A stretch of 13,617 nt of DNA from CAXSEF01 sp050920955 (lineage in GTDB: Bacteria; Pseudomonadota; Alphaproteobacteria; Acetobacterales; Acetobacteraceae): positions 1 through 13,617 of the forward strand of contig JBPBQS010000280.1 of assembly GCA_050920955.1 (NCBI GenBank), read 5' to 3'. The position numbers were made by a program, and so were the translations under genes. This document shows, piece after piece, positions 9,709 through 13,617 of this stretch. The notes beneath the pieces were generated by a model. The model was not told where the DNA came from. It made no database searches and was given only the letters and a program-made list of their open reading frames with translations. Position 1 is the first letter of the stretch; each line of letters starts with the position of its first letter.

Positions 9709-9850
9709 GAAGGCAAGCAGTTCTTTCTTGAAAGAAAGAACCAAAGAACTTTGCCACGGGGGGACACAGGCCGGGCGGGCGGCGCGGTGCCGAATGTGGA
9801 AAAGTCTTTTTGCTTCTTTCTCTTCAGAAAAAGAAGGCTTGCTGGCTTCC
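9709..9850 (-). repeat. Dispersed AT-rich double-hairpin repeat, copy 3, inside glp operon
   Basis: Third element, minus orientation, lying between glpQ and glpU. Read on the plus strand: GCAAG at 9713-9717; hairpin 2 at 9720-9741 (GTTCTTTCTT, loop GA, AAGAAAGAAC, perfect); ACTTTGC at 9748-9754; a 44-nt core; GAAAAGT at 9799-9805 (one change from GCAAAGT); hairpin 1 at 9813-9836 (CTTCTTTCTCT, loop TC, AGAAAAAGAAG, one C-A mismatch at 9820/9829); then CTTGC at 9838-9842. Compared with copies 1 and 2, the outer stem has changed from GGAAG/CTTCC to GCAAG/CTTGC on both sides. The element begins about five bases after the glpQ TAG stop (9856-9858). Confidence 0.9.
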
Positions 9851-9855
9851 TGCGG

Positions 9856-10703
<848 letters not shown>

Positions 10704-10704
<1 letters not shown>

Positions 10705-11588
10705 CAGCTGCCCCGCCGGTCGAACTGGGTCATCACGGTGAAGAACACGTAGCAGACGGTCAGCGTGATCAGGTAGTAGACGATCGAGAGCGCGGCGGCG
10801 TTGCCGAGGTCGACCTGGCCGAGGGCGATCTTGACGAGGTCGAGCGAGAGGAAGCTGGTGCTGTCGCCGGGGCCGCCGCCGGTGAGGACCTGCGGCTCGG
10901 TGTAGATCATGAACGAGCCCATGAAGCGCAGCAGGGTCGCGATCACCAGCACCTTGGACAGCTTGGGCAGCTCGATACGGCGGAAGATCGACCAGCGGCT
11001 GGCGCCGTCGATGCGCGCGGCCTGGTAGAACGCGTCGGGGATCGCCTTGAGGCCGGCGTAGGCGAGCAGCGCCACCATGCCGGTCCAGTGCCAGACGTCC
11101 ATGACCACGATGGTGGACCAGGCGGCGAGCGGGTCCTGGGTGTCGTTGTACGTGATGCCGAGGCGGTTGATCGTGGCGCCGAGCAGGCCGATGTCGGCGC
11201 GCGCGAAGATCTGCCAGATCGTGCCGACCACGGTGTAGGGGATCAGCAGCGGCAGGGCGATCAGCACCAGCACCGCGCCGACGCGCCAGCCCTCGCGCGG
11301 GATGCACAGGGCCACGCCCACGCCCAGCGGCAGCTCGACGGCGAGCACCACGAGGGAGAACACGAGGTTGCGCACGAGGGCGGCGGCGAAGCGTCCGCCC
11401 ATGTCGGTGGAGGGGTCGAGCAGGTTCGAGAACCAGCCGATGCCGTTCCAGAAGAAGCTGTTCTGCCCCATCGAGTCCTGCACGGAGTAGTTCACCACCG
11501 TCATCGTCGGGATCACCGAGGAGAACAGCACCACCACCAGCACGGGCAGGACGAACAGCCAGGCGCGGTTGGTGACAGGCCTATCCAT
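10704..11588 (-). CDS. glpP: Glycerol ABC transporter permease (first permease subunit)
   Basis: A 294-residue inner-membrane permease of the MalF/UgpA-like family that pairs with GlpQ to form the glycerol channel. The first helix is RAWLFVLPVLVVVLFSSVIP (8-27); further segments are VRNLVFSLVVLAVELPLGVG (72-91), VLVLIALPLLIPYTVVGTIW (106-125), a stretch around 155-180 (WHWTGMVALLAYAGL), about 211-230 and AALSIVYYLITLTVCYVFF near the end. The EAA docking loop reads DAFYQAARIDGASRWSIFRR (185-204). The start ATG lies 12 bp after the glpT stop and has GGAG in that gap. It overlaps glpQ through TGATG. The naming is that of the rhizobial operon. Confidence 0.92.
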
Positions 11589-11600
11589 GCGGGTGCTCCA

Positions 11601-12668
<1,068 letters not shown>

Positions 12669-12672
12669 GGGG

Positions 12673-13617
<945 letters not shown>

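Noticed and set aside
9682..9744. Extension of glpU upstream to 9744
   Set aside because: Those codons fall in the repeat hairpin; the ATG at 9681 has a ribosome site and matches the family N-terminus.

Overview
The window is very GC-rich (by eye about 70 percent) with dense, mostly same-strand genes and short intergenic gaps. Gene content points to a high-GC alphaproteobacterium: an HAE1-type RND pump, an orphan molybdenum hydroxylase large subunit and a rhizobial-type glycerol ABC transporter operon. Acetobacteraceae (Roseomonas-like) is my best guess, but that is inference from composition and style and not from a marker gene.

Left part, plus strand (1-5108): the C-terminal part of an RND efflux transporter, entering from outside the window; a 69-residue two-helix membrane protein coupled to it by a TGATG overlap; repeat copy 1; a 716-residue xanthine dehydrogenase/aldehyde oxidase-type molybdopterin-binding subunit with no FeS or FAD partner gene visible; a PLP-dependent threonine/serine dehydratase-like enzyme; and an alanine-rich TPR protein. 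The TPR gene runs tail-to-tail, with 81 bp of overlap, into a minus-strand conserved gene of unknown function.

Right part, minus strand (13617 down to 5983): a nearly complete glycerol uptake and phosphorylation operon, read as glpS (5' end outside the window), glpT, glpP, glpQ, repeat copy 3, glpU, glpV, glpK. Two ATPase subunits, two permeases, a small DUF2160 membrane protein and a large, probably Tat-exported, binding protein would import glycerol. Glycerol kinase would trap it as glycerol-3-phosphate. GlpT, GlpP and GlpQ here are ABC transporter subunits in the Rhizobium leguminosarum naming and are unrelated to E. coli GlpT and GlpQ. Repeat copy 2 follows glpK, and the unknown minus-strand gene lies beyond it.

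The most unusual feature is a family of three dispersed repeats (about 140 bp each), AT-rich islands in this GC-rich DNA. Each has two near-perfect hairpins in inverted order around a 40-44 nt core bordered by ACTTTGC and GCAAAGT. Each begins 0-5 bp after the TAG stop of a gene and lies in the same orientation relative to two codirectional flanking genes. One outer-stem base pair changes in compensating fashion in copy 3. The arrangement resembles REPIN-type inverted doublets and would fold into a four-arm RNA or DNA structure. A second point of interest is complementary loss of ATPase motifs in GlpS and GlpT, which predicts one consensus and one degenerate ATP site in an importer.

No gene-free stretch exceeds 300 bases. 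The three longest (1039-1237, 5814-5982, 9682-9855) are the repeat-bearing gaps. I saw no tRNA, rRNA, CRISPR array, insertion sequence or transposase gene.
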